Shown in pieces: positions 44,601 through 51,691 of a stretch of DNA of 64,000 nt. Position 1 is the stretch's first letter. The number at the start of each line of letters is the position of its first letter. The notes under the pieces are model-generated. The model was not told where the DNA came from, did not search any database, and worked only from the letters and a program-made list of their open reading frames with translations. The stretch is taken from NCBI RefSeq assembly GCF_011046975.1, contig NZ_CP049253.1, positions 124,001 to 188,000 on the forward strand, given 5' to 3'. The position numbers and the translations under genes are program-made. The stretch comes from Microbacterium amylolyticum. Lineage in GTDB: Bacteria; Actinomycetota; Actinomycetes; Actinomycetales; Microbacteriaceae.

Positions 44601-45145
44601 GCCTGCACGCGGGTGCCGATCTGGAAATGGATATGCCGATGCGGATCACCCGCACGCGACGTGCGATGCGACACCGCCACCGTCTGCACCTCACGCGCGG
44701 GCACGACCTCCTGCCTGCCACGAGGCCCGACACGAGTTACGGAGTGCTGGGCGACCCACCGCTGAATCTCCGCCACAGCATCCTGCTGCGCACGGTCAAG
44801 GGCATCGGAGACCTTCGGGTGCAGCGCGGCGGCGATCGACAACGACTTGGGGGTGTTGACGACCATCTCCGCGAACCGCGGCGACCCCTGCCGCCCCTGG
44901 CCGGGCAGTCGCGGTATGCCCATCGACTCGCCCGCGACCGGGTTCACCCAGTCCACCCATCCGGCGTAGGTCTCCGGATCGAGCCCGAGAGCAGCGGTGA
45001 CGTTGCCCTCACTGTCGAGGGTCGTGAACTGCGCGACAGAGGCGTCGTCGCCGAGGTAGTAGTCATCGGCGCGGGAACGGTCAGCCTCGACATAGCGGCG
45101 CGCATCGGCTCCGGTTCCCCGGAACAGGATCACGCCGCCATGCAT
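41693..45145 (-). CDS. MobF/TrwC-family relaxase-helicase
   Basis: A 1150-residue protein. The N-terminal relaxase has candidate Tyr residues (DDYYLGDD near 30), the motif VVNTPKSLSIAAALHP, and the metal triad SRAGDPHRHIHFQIGTRV near 165. It is followed by a RecD/TraA-type helicase with Walker A EGAAGAGKTTMLGAA near 470 and the DEAGMLDQDTAL Walker B region, then a long coiled-coil-rich C-terminus. It nicks at an oriT and unwinds DNA for transfer. Chosen start ATG 45145 (MHGGVILFRGTGADARRY) after AAGGTGG; the frame is open to 45346. No other transfer gene is present. Confidence 0.92.
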   Translation of the reverse strand: MHGGVILFRGTGADARRYVEADRSRADDYYLGDDASVAQFTTLDSEGNVTAALGLDPETYAGWVDWVNPVAGESMGIPRLPGQGRQGSPRFAEMVVNTPKSLSIAAALHPKVSDALDRAQQDAVAEIQRWVAQHSVTRVGPRGRQEVVPAREVQTVAVSHRTSRAGDPHRHIHFQIGTRVQAAGKWRALDTAALFKQQGAIRALGTAVIAAHPELAEVLDRHGLTLDTMTGEVVELERFNPMMSKRGEQVRKHLERFEAWWEAAHPGETMGPVVSARLAAKAWAHERPAKKPTTLREEQAWIAELREAGYDPDTLQRPAPRARVSLDDLAVQTVASRALDRCAAGGSAWTRHTVQEHATRIMTDDGVHATPAEIREFVNIATGLALEDCFSILSPGAPTPEHVAHLTSVRVVQAETELRDFLAARVPKREPRHPDLHETAHVHGLDAGQTIAAAAVASRDPLVVVEGAAGAGKTTMLGAAIEVAAQHGRAARVVAPTLRAAQVAHEELGVPATSVAALVHVHGWRWNDDGVWTRLVPGDTDPETGRTYRGPTETARLVRGERVIVDEAGMLDQDTALALLTITAEAKATVALVGDRALLPAVGRGGVLDMAAQIRGRTFDMAEVHRFTDPAYADLTLRMRDGTDPGDVFDRLAQQGLVRLHSNSEDAHAHVAEQREDGEAVTVSTNDEARTVNAAIREERVAQGVVDDTRTVNGSDDLAIGAGDVIQTRQNDSGIGVANPQQRIVQRVEDDGALRVREHGNGLKQQHTVRLPAEYVAEHAHLSYAATSYGVQGATVAGAHTLLTDATSAASVYVGMTRGRETNLLHVVAESEADAQAQFIEAMARDRADRGLTTATQRATEAVAGLTDDGPMRFVNEEIAALMHRAQTAEVQAQRWQRVGTALADLRERETVVRERARAAEEAAKQRVVEVRAEVATPFVSAAEAALSDWHDADTAAQRASDQVQAASWFGKRRARTDHETAQARAQQARQHLTDEWGGPPKWNEQSEAWVQRVTGPLVDGHPRVIDAEHEHRQARDTLIGRPEQAQMARLAAYARVFGTDNVLRNRESYLSANPARQGARAAQAAKQAREEADVLATLTPAEATARIEQTRAEQAACEAQRVERERARQDIGREHRSTTPRRDGPGLSL

Positions 45146-45163
45146 AAGGACCACCACCTTGAT

Positions 45164-45183
45164 GTTCTCTAAATAGGAGAACT
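45164..45183. promoter_or_regulatory. Candidate Xre operator upstream of the relaxase
   Basis: GTTCTCTAAATAGGAGAACT contains a perfect inverted repeat GTTCTC-N7-GAGAAC and lies 18 bases before the relaxase ATG. It matches 17 of 20 bases of 39929-39948. Confidence 0.6.
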
Positions 45184-45384
45184 CTGTATCTACAACGGTA
45201 GCGTACGTCCATTCAGATGAACACTGCGATGTCTCAGGGCATCGTGGACACGTCGCTGAGGGGAGCGCACCGGGTGGTTGTTTCGATCGGGTGTTGATGT
45301 CACACTTCGTCGCTCCGAAGCAACGGAGATCATGGAAGGTGTTCACGTCTGCCGTTCGGGTGGTCTGTGAGGAGAGGGAGTGGC

Positions 45385-45888
45385 GTGAAGAAGTTCTCGA
45401 CGTTCTTCAAGGAGAACTATTCCTTCGTCGTCGGCGTTGCCGAACGTCGCCTCGGCTCCGTCCAGGATGCCGAGGAGGTCGCGACGGAAGAGTTCCACCT
45501 CGCGTGGCAGCGCTACCAGGCAGGCGAACCGCTCAGTGTGCCGTGGCTGTACGGGGTGGTACGGCACCTGATCGGGGACGAGTATCGGCGGCGCGGGAGG
45601 CGTGCTGAGTTGCAGCGCCAGCTCAACGAAGATTTCGCGTTGAGCATCCCGGTCTCCGATGACCTGTACGCGGATGTGCGGGACGCGGTCGAACGTCTCC
45701 CGCTGATGCACCGGGAAGTACTGAAGATGACCTACTGGGAGCGGCTCACCGCGAGGGAGATCGCCGCAGTACTCGACGTCAACAGCGCTGCCGTTCGGGC
45801 CAGGCTGATGCGAGCCAGACGTCTCCTGCGCACCGCGCTGAGCGACATACAAGATCGAGCCGGTAGGGAGGTGCCCACTCGTGAATGA
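45385..45888 (+). CDS. ECF-type RNA polymerase sigma factor
   Basis: A 167-residue sigma-70 family protein with region 2 (YSFVVGVAERRLGSVQDAEEVA, TEEFHLAWQRYQAG, WLYGVVRHLIGDEYRRRGRR) and region 4 (VERLPLMHREVLKMTYWERL, AREIAAVLDVNSAAVRARLM). It would redirect transcription to cargo or host promoters. GTG 45385 follows GGGAG with 6-base spacing. The next gene overlaps by 8 bases and is probably its regulatory partner. Confidence 0.85.
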   Translation: MKKFSTFFKENYSFVVGVAERRLGSVQDAEEVATEEFHLAWQRYQAGEPLSVPWLYGVVRHLIGDEYRRRGRRAELQRQLNEDFALSIPVSDDLYADVRDAVERLPLMHREVLKMTYWERLTAREIAAVLDVNSAAVRARLMRARRLLRTALSDIQDRAGREVPTRE

Positions 45889-46876
45889 TCTCCTGAGCAG
45901 CCTGCTTCGCGCCGCAGACCCCGGGACCGTGAAACGCGGTGACCCGCTCTCCGCGCTCGGTTTGCGCGAACTCGCCGCCTACGAGGCACGGGAAGCGGCT
46001 CTCGCGCGCTCGTCACGAAGCAACTCGATCTCTTCCCCCCGTCGTCAGGTGTGGCGGCCCATGCCATTGGCCGCCGGGGGCGCGTTCCTCGTTCTGCTGT
46101 TCGTTGTCGTGTTCGCGGCGACGAGTGTCCTGCGTCCCGCTCCGGCGGTAGCGGCGACCCCGCCTCTTCTCGAACTGGCGTCGGTCTCGCAGTCGGCCCC
46201 TGAGCTGTTGAAAGAGATGGAGAACATGCGTCGCAAGGGGCAGCCTCCCGGCATGACGATCCGGGCGCAGAGCTGGGCGTTGAACACCTCGATCGGTGAG
46301 GACGGCATGATCGAGTCCTCGGTGGTGGAGCCGCAGTGGAGCGAGACGACTTTCCTACCCGACGGGAGTGTCCGCTACCGGCTCGTCACCGCCGATCCGT
46401 TCCCCGGTCAGAACGATGACACTCTGCCCGAACCTGGCACGGTTCTCGTGGACGAGGTGTTCCTCCCCGGCGACTGGGACACCCCGGTAGATGAAGCACC
46501 TCCCACCGGCGTCGGTGACGTGGCCGCCTACCTGGCCACGCTGACCGGCGCGGACACGCTCACCGGGGGTCAGGCGATCCGCGAGATCAGCACGATCGTG
46601 TCGAACACCCTCCTGACCCCCGAGCAGGAAGCGGCGCTCATCGGGTACTTGAACACGCTGGGCGGCATCCAGGTGTCAGGCTCCACAACGGATCGGCTGG
46701 GCCGGGTCGGGATCGTGTTCAGTGCGACGGACCGTGACCCCGAGCAGTTCGAAGACCGGCTGATCATCTCCCCGAGCAGCGGGCAGATCCTCGCAACCGA
46801 GACCCTCTACATCGGCTCCGACCGCACCGACATCGCATCCCCGGCCGTCATCGACTACACCGCCTGGGAACGCTGA
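45881..46876 (+). CDS. CU044_5270-type membrane protein, probable anti-sigma partner
   Basis: A 331-residue protein with a cytoplasmic N-terminus (about 60 residues, NDLLSSLLRAADPG), a single membrane helix (AGGAFLVLLFVVVFAATSVL) and a large extracytoplasmic domain beginning PAVAATPPLLELASVSQSAP. It matches the layout of actinobacterial CU044_5270-type proteins, which are encoded directly after ECF sigma factors. An anti-sigma or sensor role is inferred from this layout. GTG 45881 overlaps the sigma gene by 8 bases. Confidence 0.8.
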   Translation: MNDLLSSLLRAADPGTVKRGDPLSALGLRELAAYEAREAALARSSRSNSISSPRRQVWRPMPLAAGGAFLVLLFVVVFAATSVLRPAPAVAATPPLLELASVSQSAPELLKEMENMRRKGQPPGMTIRAQSWALNTSIGEDGMIESSVVEPQWSETTFLPDGSVRYRLVTADPFPGQNDDTLPEPGTVLVDEVFLPGDWDTPVDEAPPTGVGDVAAYLATLTGADTLTGGQAIREISTIVSNTLLTPEQEAALIGYLNTLGGIQVSGSTTDRLGRVGIVFSATDRDPEQFEDRLIISPSSGQILATETLYIGSDRTDIASPAVIDYTAWER

Positions 46877-46924
46877 CTTCCCGACCCCTGCTACACCTTC
46901 ACCGACAGAACGGATACCCGATCC

Positions 46925-47431
46925 ATGCACCACCCCCGTACCCTTCTCACCGTCGTGCTCGCGCTCGTCCCGCTCGTCACCCCGGCCGAAGCTTCGGCCG
47001 CAACACCATCCATAACTCCGATGCAAGAGCAAGTGGAGGACGTCATCGACGAGCACGGCGGCGTGCAGACCGGATGGAACGAGGTGACCTGGGATGATGG
47101 GGCGATCATCCTCACCATCGCCCGGGAGGACAGCATCAAGGCGGGAACGATCAGCGCGCGGGCAGCGACGGCGTCGGCGGCGCGGGACAACTGCGCGGCC
47201 GGGAAATACTGCGCTTACGGGAAGGCGGGCTACGGCGGCAACAAGCTCACCTACTCCTCCTGCCCCGCAACCCACACCTCCTTCAGCATCATCGGGTCCC
47301 CACGTTCCATCAAGAACAACCGCACCTCGGGCACCGTCAAGGCCTACAACGGCAGCACGCTGAAGAACACCCTGACCGCAGGCAAAGGCAACTCGAACAC
47401 CAGCGGCATTACGAAGATCACGTGTGCGTGA
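46925..47431 (+). CDS. Secreted Cys-rich protein, peptidase inhibitor I36-like
   Basis: A 168-residue secreted protein. The signal peptide (LLTVVLALVPLVTPAEASAA) is followed by a linker and then a C-terminal domain of about 80 residues with four cysteines (NCAAGKYCAYGKAGYGGNKL, YSSC, ITC). The CxxGxxC...YGG pattern matches the I36/beta-gamma-crystallin-like group of streptomycete inhibitors and extracellular proteins. It could inhibit proteases or bind a target; this is family-based. It lies on the sigma operon strand, 48 bases downstream. Confidence 0.7.
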   Translation: MHHPRTLLTVVLALVPLVTPAEASAATPSITPMQEQVEDVIDEHGGVQTGWNEVTWDDGAIILTIAREDSIKAGTISARAATASAARDNCAAGKYCAYGKAGYGGNKLTYSSCPATHTSFSIIGSPRSIKNNRTSGTVKAYNGSTLKNTLTAGKGNSNTSGITKITCA

Positions 47432-47674
47432 CGCTTCGCGCACTATTGCTCAGCGCGACATCCTGAAGCACGGGCTGGGGCTCAGCGGGATGAGCTGATC
47501 GGCCGCTGAAGGCGCTGGGCGCAAGTTCATGTGCTGTCGATGTCACACATGACCTTTCCCGAACAACGTCAAGAATGACCGCGGTCACCTCTCCGGTGCA
47601 TCCAAGGTCATGGCCGAGCTTCCCAGGAAGCCAGAGCCTTCCCGCTCAACACCGACACCTGAAAGGTGCCCATT

Positions 47675-48934
47675 GTGACAGCTTTGCGCAAGCTCCGACC
47701 CATCGCGCTCACGACAGCAGCAGCCGTCGTGAGCGCCCTCCTCATTGCATCCCCTGCCCACGCCGAAGACACCGCATCCGTGGATGAGGCGTCCGCGACT
47801 GCTCTCAGCATCGCGGATCAGCAGAATGCCACACTGTCCGGGAGCGCCCCGTTCTCCGAGGAGGACGGTGTCTTCGTCACCGATTCGGGCGTCGCGATCG
47901 ACGGCGACGTCCTGCTGCTTGGTGAGGGTTACCCGAACATCGTCCTTCCCGCCGCTGATAGCGTCGCGGGCGAGACGACCGCGGACGGAACTGTTGTCTT
48001 CGCGGATGCGGGTCCAGGGCTGGATGTTGTCGTGGAAGCGGCCGGGGATGGCGTCGCACGGGTATTGACCGTCGCCGACGAGGACTACAGCGATGACCCT
48101 GAGCACCGCTACTCCTACGAAGTCGATCTCCCTCAGGGCGCGATCCTGGAACAGAGCGACACCGGAACCGTCTTTGTTCTCGCGCCTGCATCGGAGAGCA
48201 CCGAGGATGCCGCTGTCGATCTCGCAGAGGTGCTCCCGCCCGAGGACGCTGAAGGTCCGGAGCCGGAGCCCGTCCTTGCAAGCGATGATGAGATCGCGAC
48301 CGAAGAGGAACTGGCCGGAGATTTCGATGTGCCTGCTGGTTGGGAGGTTGTCGGCGCGTTCCAGTCGGCATGGTCGGCAGACGCTACCGGCGCATCCTTG
48401 CCGACCCACTACGAGGTCGATGGGAACACTTTGACGCAGGTTGTCGATACGACAGGTGCGCAGTTCCCGGTCGTTTCCGACCCCATCCCGCTCGTTGTTG
48501 TCGGCCTGGCTGCGATCGCTCGCGCGCTCCTGCCCGCCCTCCTGCGTCAAGGCGCTAAGGCGCTTGCGACCCAGACGATCAAGGCGGGAGTGAAAGCCAC
48601 GACGAAGGGCGGATACAAGACCTTCGCGGCCTTCAAGAAGGACATCGCCGGGTCCACACCCAAGGGCAACCAGTGGCACCACATCGTCGAGCAGTCCAAC
48701 ATCAGCAAACGCGGCTGGGACGCACGTTGGGTGCATAACCGCAACAACCTCGTGAGCATCCCCAAGGAAGTCCACCAGAAGTGCGTCAACAGCTGGATGG
48801 CGAAGAAGAACGTCAGCAAGTTCGGTATCAAGTCCGGAAACAGCACGATGCGCCAGACTGTCCACAAGCTCAGCTTCTCCAAGCAGCATGAGATCGGCTT
48901 CGCCCTGCTCAAGCACTGCGGCGTAACGTTCTAG
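47675..48934 (+). CDS. Secreted putative nuclease toxin (HNH/AHH-like C-terminal domain)
   Basis: A 419-residue exported protein. A signal peptide (RKLRPIALTTAAAVVSALLI, ending SPAHA) is followed by an acidic 230-residue region, a hydrophobic segment (LVVVGLAAIARALLPALL) and a basic linker. The C-terminal 95 residues carry GNQWHHIVEQSNISKRG, NRNNLVSIPKEVHQKCVNSW and KQHEIGFALLKHCG. The WHHIVEQ block with later His and Asn fits HNH-superfamily toxin nucleases (SAR2788-like). GTG 47675 follows GAAAGG with spacing 8. The next gene is a plausible immunity protein. Confidence 0.75.
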   Translation: MTALRKLRPIALTTAAAVVSALLIASPAHAEDTASVDEASATALSIADQQNATLSGSAPFSEEDGVFVTDSGVAIDGDVLLLGEGYPNIVLPAADSVAGETTADGTVVFADAGPGLDVVVEAAGDGVARVLTVADEDYSDDPEHRYSYEVDLPQGAILEQSDTGTVFVLAPASESTEDAAVDLAEVLPPEDAEGPEPEPVLASDDEIATEEELAGDFDVPAGWEVVGAFQSAWSADATGASLPTHYEVDGNTLTQVVDTTGAQFPVVSDPIPLVVVGLAAIARALLPALLRQGAKALATQTIKAGVKATTKGGYKTFAAFKKDIAGSTPKGNQWHHIVEQSNISKRGWDARWVHNRNNLVSIPKEVHQKCVNSWMAKKNVSKFGIKSGNSTMRQTVHKLSFSKQHEIGFALLKHCGVTF

Positions 48935-48973
48935 CCTCGCCCACGGAGTCGGCCCGTTCGGAAGGATACGACC

Positions 48974-49891
48974 ATGACCCAACTGCCCCGCACCCCCGTC
49001 ACTGCCGCGTCGCGTGAGCGGATCGTCGCCTGGCTGAACTCACCCCAGATCGGGGCCGGGTTTCTCGCCGACGAGGTGAAGTTCTCGCTGCTGCTGCTCG
49101 ACCAGTACGAGGCGGGCAAGGATCGCATCCTCGCCGAACGGGCCGAACTCGGCGAGCTCTCCTGGCTCGGCGGCCCGGCACTAGGACCGATCGAATGGCC
49201 TCACAACCGCGATGGTGAGCCGCTCGCGCACATAGCCACGATCCTGCTGAGCGAAGCGCAGGCGCTCATCGAGTCGCCCGACTTCATCGAGTCGGACTGG
49301 CCTGAATCCGCTCCCCGCCTGCCCGAGACCGGGTACCTGGAGGTGTTCCACCACTTGGGCACCTACGGCAACCCCGAAGACGACGGCACCGGCGGCTGGC
49401 TCGTCCGCCACGTCCCGTTCGATGAGGAGACTGTTCCGCCTCTGGTCGACGCCCCTGACGACCTCGACGTGCCGCAGGAGGTATGCCAGCCGGTGCTTCT
49501 CGCGGCCGGGTTCAGCGTTCCTTCCGCCGTCGACTTCGTAGACGCCGACGAGACGGTTTTCGACGCGGCCGAGCGGGTCGAGGAGGAGACCAACGCGGCG
49601 TGGACGGCATGGCGTCGCGGCGTTGAGAAGGTGAACGAGCCGGTGTTCCCCGTCTCGCATCTCTACGGGCACAGTGACTCCGGCACCGAGTACGCCCACG
49701 ATATTCTCCACGAGGTTCGTCCGTTACGCGATGACATCGACTCGCATGTGCTCGTGCTGTCGGTGGAGAGTTGGACGCACTTCGAGGGCTGGTTCGGCGA
49801 TGCCGGGAACTTTGAGGTCTGGATGCGCGCTAGCGACCTGACCGAGCGCCGCTTCAACCAGGCATGGTGCATGATCCGCACCGACCACTGA
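48974..49891 (+). CDS. DUF1963 (YwqG)-family protein, probable immunity protein
   Basis: A 305-residue cytoplasmic protein without signal peptide. Features of DUF1963 are ELSWLGGPALGPIEWPHNRD near residue 60, then AHIATILLSEAQALIESPDF, LPETGYLEVFHHLGTYG, and a C-terminal LLSVESWTHFEGW-like block with WFGDAGNFEVWMRASDL. DUF1963 proteins are known immunity proteins in polymorphic toxin loci. It is translated 39 bases after the nuclease toxin, so neutralisation of that toxin is the likely role. Confidence 0.75.
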   Translation: MTQLPRTPVTAASRERIVAWLNSPQIGAGFLADEVKFSLLLLDQYEAGKDRILAERAELGELSWLGGPALGPIEWPHNRDGEPLAHIATILLSEAQALIESPDFIESDWPESAPRLPETGYLEVFHHLGTYGNPEDDGTGGWLVRHVPFDEETVPPLVDAPDDLDVPQEVCQPVLLAAGFSVPSAVDFVDADETVFDAAERVEEETNAAWTAWRRGVEKVNEPVFPVSHLYGHSDSGTEYAHDILHEVRPLRDDIDSHVLVLSVESWTHFEGWFGDAGNFEVWMRASDLTERRFNQAWCMIRTDH

Positions 49892-49989
49892 GGACTGAAG
49901 TGGCCGAGGTTCGTGCAGGAACGAGCGGTCACTCAACACCACGACGGCTGCGCTGTAACTCCGCCCGAACCTGCATCCGTTCGGTACGC

Positions 49990-50110
49990 ACGTCGTCACC
50001 GGGTCTTGGCCCACACCGTGCCCCGGTGAACGCCGAACCGTTTCGCGAGTGCGGTCACGTTGACGCTGTGCTCGCGAGCTGTTCGACCGCTGCCTCGCTG
50101 AACTCGCCCC
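49990..50110 (-). pseudogene. Recombinase-like helix-turn-helix fragment
   Basis: On the minus strand the sequence reads EFSEAAVEQLAS, shifts frame, and continues NVTALAKRFGVHRGTVWAKTR before a stop. This resembles the C-terminal helix-turn-helix of a resolvase/recombinase or a transposase. There is no catalytic part. It lies just inside the right end of the element. Confidence 0.4.
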
Positions 50111-50210
50111 AAGACCGCGGTCAGGTTCTTCGCCGACGATGTGAAGCTCTCGCTGCTGCATCAGGGGTCCGTTCCTTGCTGACCGCCCTGCGCCCGGGTC
50201 GCGTCGCGAA

Positions 50211-50230
50211 AAGTGCTAAGGAAAGTGCTA
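50211..50230 (+). repeat. Candidate integrase arm sites, right end
   Basis: AAGTGCTA at 50211-50218 and 50223-50230, with the same 12-base period and direction as the left pair, 119 bases inside the right attachment repeat. Confidence 0.55.
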
Positions 50231-50348
50231 AGGAACCTGTAGGTCGGGGTATCGCGGTGGAGTCATCCACAGGTCACATGCCCCAGATCGTTGATTTTAC
50301 GCGGCAGAACGCCCTGCCGGGATTCACGGCGCGAGGGGGGCGAGGTCA

Positions 50349-50370
50349 GTTCAAGTCCCCCCTCGCGCAC
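50349..50370. repeat. Right attachment site of the element
   Basis: A 22-base exact copy of tRNA-Leu 3' end sequence (38141-38162). The upstream part of the tRNA is not present, so this is an attachment repeat and not a second tRNA gene. Confidence 0.9.
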
Positions 50371-50396
50371 ACACGTGATGTCGCAAGATATCCAAA

Positions 50397-50435
50397 ACAA
50401 ATGAACCCCCGGATACTGGGGGTTCATTTGTTTTT
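50397..50435 (+). terminator. Strong Rho-independent terminator
   Basis: ACAAATGAACCCCC (50397-50410) pairs perfectly with GGGGGTTCATTTGT (50418-50431) over 14 bp and is followed by TTTT. Before insertion it lay just after tRNA-Leu and is the likely tRNA terminator; now it is 12.2 kb away. Confidence 0.9.
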
Positions 50436-50466
50436 GCGGGGTGGACCGAGGCCCACCCCGTGTCTT

Positions 50467-51590
50467 CTACTTCCGGCGCCGACGAGCCGGTGCCGCGTCC
50501 GTATTGACCGCGGCGTCCTCCCACGCCGTGGCGTCGAGGTTGAGGCCGGGGAACTTCGCCGGATCGAAGACGGGCTTATCGACGCCGGATTTGAGTTGCT
50601 CGGTGTAGTCCTTGACGACGCCCAGAGCGGTGGGCAGCAGCATGAGGATCGCGGTGAGGTTGGCAAGCGCCAGCAGCCCCATGAGCGGGTCGGAGAAGAA
50701 GAACACCGCAGTGGCTCCGGGAGCGATTGCCCCCACGAGCACGATCGCGATAACCGCCCACCGCAGGATGTGCGTGGCGATTTTGCTCGGAATGAGCTCT
50801 CGCAGGGCTGTTTCACCGAGGTAGTAGTTGTACATAATCGAGCTGAACGAGAACAGCAGAATCGCGAGGGTGAGCACGTACATCGTCCACTCGCCACGGC
50901 CGGCTGTCAGAGCGTTCTGAGTGACCACGATGCCGTCGGCGTCCTCGTTCCCGGGCTGGTAGACCCCGCTCAAGAGGATCATGAACGCCGTCGCCGAGCA
51001 TCGCGGGCACTTCGGTGACGTTGATGGCGATGACGATGAGTGCCAGGAGAAGGTAGACGAACGCCATGATGGGCATGATGACGTCGGCGACCTTTGCGAT
51101 GCGCTGGATGCTTCCGTAGACGATGAAGCCGGCGATCGCAGCCATGACGATTCCGGTGATCCACCGGTCGACGCCGAGGCTGTTTCGGCAGCCCCCGCGA
51201 TGGTGTTGGCCTGGAACGCGTTGAAGCCGAGGGCGAAGGAGGCCAGGAGGCAGCTGGCATAGATCACGACGAGCCAGTTGAAGCTCTTACCCAGCCCGTG
51301 CCGGATGTAGGTGGCCGGTCCGCCGCGGAAGGATCCGTCGGGCAAACGGCGCTTGTAGGTCTGCGCGAGTGTGCACTCGACAAGGCTCGTCGCCATGCCG
51401 ACCAGCGCGATCATCCACATCCAGAACACGGCCCCGGGGCCGCCGAGCGTGATGGCCACGGCCACACCGCCGATCACCCGCCACATGCGGCCGAAGTAGC
51501 GCAACTGGATGAACTTCGTCGAGACCGTGAAGATGATGCCGAAAACCACCAACATCGGGATGAGTGACCGTCTCCAGGTGAAGCTGTCGA
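50467..51590 (-). pseudogene. Alanine/glycine:cation symporter (AGCS) remnant
   Basis: Recognisable AGCS pieces are GGPGAVFWMWMIALVGMATSLVE, RHGLGKSFNWLVVIYASCLLASFALG and FSFSSIMYNYYLGETALREL. The N-terminal helices are absent beyond about 51590, a block is missing after RMWRVIGG, and the middle segment (VYGSIQRIAKVADVIMPIM) is in another frame. A further block is lost before FMILLSGVYQPG. Family members are usually about 480 residues; this is shorter and frame-broken. It is a decayed sodium-coupled amino acid transporter. Confidence 0.8.
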
Positions 51591-51669
51591 CTCAGCAACT
51601 GACCAATGTGCGGCAGGTTGGTCTGCTGAGCGTGCCTCTGACGACCGTGTCGGAGACGGGGGCGCGGGT
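51577..51669 (+). pseudogene. 3' tail of an unidentified gene
   Basis: A short plus-strand frame reads QQLTNVRQVGLLSVPLTTV and SETGARVS before TGA at 51667-51669, with no start and nothing recognisable upstream. It abuts the truncated symporter. It may be the end of a gene lost in the same deletion. The original product is unknown. Confidence 0.3.
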
Positions 51670-51691
51670 GTCGTGAGGCCGAATGGTTCTC

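Larger units (their letters stand above)
38141..50370. mobile_element. Integrative mobilizable element in tRNA-Leu(GAG), 12.2 kb
   Basis: It is bounded by a perfect 22-bp repeat of the tRNA-Leu 3' end. Contents from left: integrase relic, Xre-type regulator, excisionase-like protein, zeta-toxin pair, MobF relaxase, then ECF sigma factor, CU044_5270-type protein, I36-like protein, secreted nuclease toxin and immunity protein. No coupling protein, VirB4 or other type IV secretion gene is seen, so it is a mobilizable rather than self-transmissible element. The broken integrase suggests it is now locked in place. Codon use looks more GC-rich than the flanks, by eye. Confidence 0.88.

Noticed and set aside
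42464..45172. A 902-codon open frame antisense to the relaxase
   Set aside because: It lies wholly opposite the relaxase frame, which has clear family motifs; high GC leaves antisense frames open. Its composition is Arg/His-rich with no domain.
45186..45384. Possible oriT between the relaxase and sigma genes
   Set aside because: Short inverted repeats such as CTTCG/CGAAG are present, but no nic-site motif could be recognised by eye, so no call is made.
46867..46890. GGAAC followed by a GCTAC-like string as an ECF-type promoter before the I36-like gene
   Set aside because: The match is weak, overlaps the preceding stop codon and is not repeated before the other cargo genes.
47585..48982. A 465-codon frame antisense to the secreted nuclease toxin
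   Set aside because: The plus-strand frame has a signal peptide, ribosome site and nuclease motif; the antisense has none.
50349..50370. Possible second tRNA-Leu at the right end of the element
   Set aside because: Only the T arm and acceptor 3' half is present; the upstream sequence cannot form a cloverleaf.
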